The notes under the pieces: model-generated | Told to the model about the DNA's origin: nothing | Database searches by the model: none | What the model saw: the letters and a program-made list of their open reading frames with translations, nothing else | Position numbers and translations under genes: made by a program | NCBI GenBank assembly: GCA_007570785.1 | Contig: ML664161.1 | Coordinates: 9,218,470-9,282,469, forward strand | DNA length: 64,000 nt | Source: Antilocapra americana | Lineage: Eukaryota > Chordata > Mammalia > Artiodactyla > Antilocapridae | Direction of reading: 5' to 3' | Part shown: piece after piece, positions 58,644 through 64,000 of the stretch | Numbering within the stretch: position 1 is the first letter of the stretch | Layout: each line of letters begins with the position of its first letter

Positions 58644-60269
58644 ATATTATTTCATTTTTATCCTACATCCATTCAACATAGGACTATGCTGGGTTTCCTC
58701 AGCTATACAACTTTATGCAACACTGAACACTGGGACACAGGCCTGCAGAGCCATCCTAAGGATCCTTCCCAAGGGTTACAGGGAATTAGAGGAACAAGTG
58801 CAGAACAAAATGTCCTGGAGGTGATTTGAGGGTGACTCTCCAGATAGGGGCCTTAGTCTCTAGGTGAAAGAATTAGGTAAACCTGGGTCTCTCCTAAAAC
58901 TTTCTGGTGCTTGCCAAACTACCACTTCCTTTTCATTTTCTCCAGGTTTTCCTAGTTGATTCTAGAGATCTTACTAGGCTAAAAAGCAAGGTCTCCTGTC
59001 CATTTTTTCTTGAGGGAGGGAGAGCTAAGAAGCAATAACACAAAGAAGAAGTTTTTCAAAAGTGGAAAACATGCTTTGCATAAAGAGAGATGGGCCAAGT
59101 GTTTGCATTGGCTGCTTGCTACTTTTGGTATGAGCATTTCCAGAACAACTGTAAAGTGAATAGACAATGATGGGGCGAATTCAAGAATGGATGTCAGACA
59201 GTATTCCCCAATGAGGGGCAGCCCAAAATCTGCTAAACAGCCCCTTTATCCAACCAAACTCTCAGGCTTACTTATCTGTTCATTCTTACCAACCTGCTTT
59301 TGTTCATATTTTATATTCTTTTCTTCCCCTTTCCCCTTTCCCCTTCCCCTCGCCTGCCTGCAAAGTTATTCTGACCCATTCTTCAAGATACATCTTTGCA
59401 ACCCTCTCAAGGTTGATCCAGTCCTTCTCTGAGCTTACAGCCCTTGTTAACTCCACTGCCCATTTGAAAATCACCCATGTATACTTATTGCCTCCTGACA
59501 CCTCTAGGTTTGTGCATCTGTATGATTTTACTGGCTGTGTAAATTATGTCTTGTTTCCCCAAGACATAGATTCTGAACCATTCAAGCATAGGAACCTTTT
59601 GGAACACTTGTGCAAAACGAAAAATATTTTTTAACTACATGAAACATTAAATGAGCATTAACTGTAGAAAATAGGTCATGAACTCATGTCTTCAGGGGTT
59701 AGGGTAGTGCACACAAATAAGTAAAACAGGTGTAATACATCAGGGAGTGGGGAGGTTTGTGGCAAACTGGAAAAACAATGCCCTGAATAAGGAAGAAGCT
59801 GTGGGCCTCCCCAGGTGACTGTGTGATGTGGCAACTCTGGCCCAGTATTATCAGATGATCTGATTTTTCAAGAAAGTAGGAAGTCCAGATTATTGTGTGA
59901 GATATTTTTAATTTTAGGTGTTGGCAATGAAGTTTTAAATGTTTAATAAGCAGTATGGGCCAAAAATAACATATCTGCATGTCAGTCTGTAGCTCTCAAA
60001 CTTGCTGTTTCAAAATCAGATCATTTTTTTTTTCATACAATGTGCATAACTGACAATGTCCTATTCCAAAACCTGGATTTAAGGCATAAAGATAGATATC
60101 GTCGACTTTTTTGGTTTCATTTCACATTTTAAACTGCAGTGATGCATAGTAGTTTAACTAGAAAGTAATGACAATGGACATGGGGATTATGGAGAATCTG
60201 AATGAGAGCTATGGACCCTCCCAAGGACTGTGCAGGCTGATGCACTGGCCTCTTTTTAAAAATTATCTT
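58644..60269 (-). other. NCEH1 intron 1 sequence, no gene
   Basis: Unrecognised intronic DNA. Short pyrimidine-rich repeats (cctttcccc) lie at about 59325-59350. No protein signature is seen in the small open frames. Confidence 0.45.
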
Positions 60270-60745
60270 CCCTTTAAGAAGATGTGGTATATATATACAA
60301 TGGAATATTTCTCAACGATAAAAAGAAAGAAATATTGCCATCTCTGGCAATATGGATGGACCTAGAAAGTATCACACTAAGTAAGTCAGACAAAGACAAA
60401 TACATGATATCACTATATTGAATCTAAAAAATAATACAAATAAATGTATATACAAAACAGAAACAGACTCACAGACACAGCAAACAAATTTATAGTTACC
60501 AAAGGGGAAAGGGAGTTGAGGAGGGATAAAAATAGGAATATGGGATTAATAGACACAAACTACTATACAAAATATAGGTTAGCAACAAGGGTTTATTATA
60601 TAACACAGGGAACTATATTTAATTGTTTGTAATAACTTATAATCGAAAATAATCTGAAAACATATGTATAACTGAATCACTTTGCTGTTCACCTGAAGCT
60701 AACACAATATTGTAAATCAATTACACTTCAAATTTAAAAATTCTT
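60270..60745 (+). mobile_element. Older L1 LINE, 3' fragment
   Basis: gatgtggtatatatatacaa, tggaatatttctcaacgata, ggatggacctagaaagtatc and acctgaagctaacacaatat follow the order of the end of L1 ORF2 and the 3' UTR in a diverged family. It is 5'-truncated and non-coding. Confidence 0.85.
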
Positions 60746-61086
60746 TTCCCCTTAAAACTATACAGATTTTCTTCTCCTTGACCACAGTCTTGTTAGCAGT
60801 AATTATGGTCATTCTTGAGGGATCACAAAAAAATGGGAGATAAAGACTAATTTTTCTGAGACAATTAATTGGGTTCCAGAATAAAAGGAAACTATGTTAA
60901 AGAGACTCTAATATGATATGACATATGAGTATGAAAGGAGGTCCAAGCTGCCTTAATGCTACCTCCTTCTTGGCCCTCCCATCCCAAGGATGCCAGGAAG
61001 TGACATCCCGCTCTTTATAACTGGGTGTTACAGTGATCAGTGCCCAGTACTGTGCTAAGGGTCACTGGCCCTTCTCCTTGAAGTTG

Positions 61087-61283
61087 TGAAAGTGAAAGTC
61101 ACTCAGTCATGTCTGACTCTTTGCGACCCCCAAGGACTATACAGTCCATAGAATTCTCCAGGCCAGAATACTAGAGTGGGTAGCCTTTCCCTTTTCCAGG
61201 GGATCATCCCAACTCAGGGATTGAACCCAAGTCTCCTACATTGCAAGCAGATTCTTTACCAGCTGAACCACAAGGGAAGTCCA
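61087..61283 (-). mobile_element. Bov-tA SINE
   Basis: The plus strand reads gtgaaagtcactcagtcatg, tccaggggatcatcccaact, cctacattgcaagcagattc and ctgaaccacaagggaagtcc. Confidence 0.94.
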
Positions 61284-62129
61284 CCATGCAATATAACCTG
61301 AGACTTATTACTCACTTGACAATACTCCCCATGTAATTCTGTAAACAAAATGAACTTAACATCTTTGGGATGTTTCATGGACTCTCTGAAGCATCCCAAA
61401 GTTAGCTAGAAATCTTCTTCATTAGAATGATTTAGGAAGCTTTGTCAACAAATATCAAAAAAGTTTAGAACATTCAGTCAGATAGGACTACTGAAGTTGA
61501 CAGATGTGTTAAACATTTGATGATAACTCACAGATGCTCTGGACATGCAGGTCCCATAATTCCAACAGGAGTGGAAGCTGACAGTCCTCACACAAACTGA
61601 AAACTAAAGCAGCTTCCATAGCATGTAAATGCTAACCCTTGCAAAGAAGTAAGGAGTTCACATATGTGATCCAACTGACCAAAAATACTTTTTACAACTA
61701 TTTGCAGAGACTTTGGTTCACTCCTTTATACCCTGAATGGGGGCAAATCCTCTTTGCCTAAAGTTGGATTTTATTTCTGGAAAAGCCAGCGTTCCTCTAG
61801 ATAACAAGATGTGTGATGAACCTGAGGATCATATTTCATTCATAAACAAGATGAGACTATAAAGTAATGAGACGGACATTCACATGCACCTCAAGAAATG
61901 ACTGGAAATGAAATTTCTTAAAAAATATTTTAGACAAGTTCTGAGTACAAGCAATGGCATCATCATTAGATTAAAGCTTAGAGGAAGATACTTGGAGGAA
62001 CAAGAACTTTGTTAACAAGCTCCTATATTGCCCTTTGAAGGGCAGCATAGCAGATTGCAAAGACCAAGGGACTGAAATTTTTTTTAAAAAAAGTCTAAAT
62101 TCCTTCTTAGCTGCTTACTAGCTATGTGA
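61284..62129 (-). other. NCEH1 intron 1 sequence, nothing recognised
   Basis: No repeat, gene or RNA is recognised here. Confidence 0.45.
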
Positions 62130-62260
62130 TTTTTGCAAAAATATTTTATTTTTAATATTTTAATTATTAAAACGAGCGTTAAAATATTTAATTATTAATA
62201 TTTTAATATTAATGTTTTAATTTATTAATAAATTATTAATACTGAATAATTTTCAAGTAT
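62130..62260. repeat. AT-rich low-complexity tract
   Basis: Built of irregular TTAATATTTTAATTATTAA-like units, several of them self-complementary. Confidence 0.85.
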
Positions 62261-63519
62261 TTTTTAATGAAAGTTTCTTTAAGTGTAATAATATACAGTG
62301 TGAGAGCAGGAATTATACTTGTTTACTATTTTTCCCCAGAATAGAGCTAATATAAAGTACATATGCAATACACAGTCATTGAAAGAATGAACAAAAATTC
62401 TAATGTCAATTGTTTACAAAGAAATTACAATTAAACAAAGTATCCATGTAAGCTATTAAATTAACAAGTTTTTAAAAATCAACTGCAACAGTTCATGCTG
62501 CAGAGTACAGCCCAACTGGCATTCTCTCACAGTGCTATTAATCATATAAATAGGAAAATAACTTGGAAGTAAGAAGTAGGACCTGCAAAAATATTTTACA
62601 CTCTGTGATCTAGTAATTCTAATTTGGGGGAATCTCTTGGGGAAAAGTCCTAGAAGCAAAAAAGATTATAGACACAAATATGGTCACTGTAACATTACTT
62701 ACAATAACAAGAAACTAAACAGTCTAAGTATCTGGTAATAGAGAAATAGTTATGTCAAAAATGGCACTGCTCTTTAATATCAATATATCCATTACAAAGA
62801 GAAAGGAATACTATGCAGTAATAATGAAGTATATTCTTCTGATATAATGACAACTAAAGTAAGTTGTGCATAAAACTGTATAACGTGACAACATCTAACA
62901 AAAGACAACATATACACTAGCAGAGAGACTGAAACATAACAAAAAGCAAATGGTGTTACAGTGAGACTATAGGTAGATTTTTCTACTTTCTAAATTTTTA
63001 TAGCTAATTATATACCTCATGCTATATAAAATAACTCAGTCCTTCAATTTACTAAAGGAAATATGCTTCTAGGGAGAAAAATATTTCAGTGGCTGTGATA
63101 GTCAGAGATTATATTCTCCACCCTCCAGCTCAAACAACCTTTTACCTACTCATATTCCTACACACCACTGACCAGTACACACCTCTGTGTATAAAACTTG
63201 CCTGTCTTGCCCATGTAGGATTTACTTTCCTCAAAGGTACAAAAAGCTGAACTGCAGGGCTCCATCTTCTAACGGAATTTCTCCTGCTTTACCAAATTCC
63301 AGTTCCTCCCTCAGCGACCGTCTCAAATGTCCCCTCCTCTGTGACACCCTGTTCAACTCACTTCTTAGACAGTTGCTCCTGCCTCAATGCTCTCTAGTAC
63401 CTGGTTCAAGTTACTATTTTTGACACTTGCTGTACTGTCATTATGAGTTTCAAGGTCTCCATCTTTGTCCCCCTTGGTCTATTATTATGCCTGGTACATA
63501 ATTAGTGCTCAATATAATT
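62261..63519 (-). other. NCEH1 intron 1 sequence, no gene
   Basis: Unique-looking AT-rich DNA to about 63000. A possible diverged L2/MIR-like stretch lies at 63290-63510 (ctggttcaagttactat, gcctggtacataattagtgc). Confidence 0.4.
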
Positions 63520-64000
63520 GTTGATGATACCACTCTAATGGTAGAAAGTGAAGAGTAACTAAAGAGCCTCTTGATGAGGGTGAAAGAGGAGAGTGAAAAA
63601 ACTATGTTAAACTCAACATTTAAAAAACTAAGATGGGGGGGGGGGGGGGGGAGGAGGGAGGGAGGAGGGAGGGGTTTCTGGAGGGGGAGCATATGTAAAC
63701 CCATGGTGATATCATGGCATTGTATGACAAAAACAATAAAAGGGAGGAAAAAAAAAAAAAAAACTAAGATCATGGCATCCGGAAGACTCTTGAGAGTCCC
63801 CTGGACTGCAAAGATATCAAACCAGTCAATCCTAAAGGAAACCAACCCTGAATAGTCACCGGAAGGACTCATGCTGAAGCTCAAATTATTTGACCACCTG
63901 ATGCAAAGACCCTGATGCTGGGAAAGACTGAAGGCAAAAGTGAAAGAGGGTGATAGAGGATAAGATGGCTATATAGCATCACTTATTCAGTGGATAGAAA
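63520..64000 (+). mobile_element. BovB LINE fragment, split by an L1 and internally deleted
   Basis: The left part (63520-63634: gataccactctaatggtaga, agagcctcttgatgaggg) and the right part (63771 to the window end: gaagactcttgagagtcccc, accctgatgctgggaaagac) are both BovB in plus orientation. They are separated by the L1 at 63635. At about 63778 the sequence jumps between distant BovB segments compared with the other copies, showing an older internal deletion. It continues past 64000. Confidence 0.92.
63635..63757 (+). mobile_element. Very short L1 3' insertion with TSD
   Basis: A 17-G run and polypurine tract, then ggtttctggagggggagcat, and caaaaacaataaaaggg plus poly(A): only the last ~120 bp of L1. 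Perfect direct repeats AAAAAACTAAGAT lie at 63622-63634 and 63758-63770. Confidence 0.94.

Noticed and set aside
1..64000. CRISPR arrays, operons, bacterial or phage features
   Set aside because: The repeats are interspersed retroelements, the gene has spliceosomal introns, and no regularly spaced repeat-spacer pattern exists.

Overview
This is a mammalian, specifically bovid (cattle-like) nuclear genomic window. The species group follows from its repeats: BovB (RTE-type) LINEs, Bov-tA SINEs (a tRNA-Glu-like head joined to a BovB-derived tail), CHR-type SINEs and a young ruminant L1 of the L1-BT type. I cannot separate Bos from close relatives by eye.

One host protein-coding gene is present, on the minus strand: NCEH1 (neutral cholesterol ester hydrolase 1, also AADACL1). 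Its exons 5, 4, 3 and 2 lie at 6309-6926, 8617-8788, 29074-29143 and 31434-31662, with matching splice phases and clean GT/AG sites. Together they encode 362 residues, which leaves exactly the 46 residues of exon 1 needed for the usual 408. Exon 1 was not found, so intron 1 probably runs past position 64000 and 31663-64000 is intron 1. Positions below about 5560 are 3' flank or distal 3' UTR.

Layout. 1-826: a 5'-inverted (twin-primed) L1. 3.5-4 kb: SINEs. 5.5-8.8 kb: NCEH1 3' UTR and exons 5 and 4. 8.8-29 kb (intron 3): three BovB LINEs, a 1.3 kb young L1, the 5' half of an older L1 with ORF1 remnants, a probable old LTR, an AT palindrome, and an 84-bp inverted repeat. 29-31.7 kb: exons 3 and 2. 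31.7-40 kb: mostly unique sequence, then SINEs, BovB, MIR and a nested set of L1 insertions. 40083-42050: an EIF4B processed pseudogene with a perfect 15-bp target site duplication (TSD). 44.7-53 kb: a full-length 8.1 kb L1 inserted into a Bov-tA SINE, with an uninterrupted ORF2 and an ORF1 broken by one frameshift. 53-64 kb: intronic sequence with scattered SINEs, old L1 ends and a BovB split by a short L1.

The strongest unusual signals are the nearly intact L1 (with a GC-rich 120-bp monomer array in its 5' UTR and a possible short 3' transduction), the well-marked EIF4B retrocopy, two independent twin-primed L1 insertions, several nested insertions readable from their TSDs, and the unexplained inverted repeat at 21.0/22.2 kb. 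I see no new gene system, CRISPR array, operon or functional tRNA/rRNA gene.
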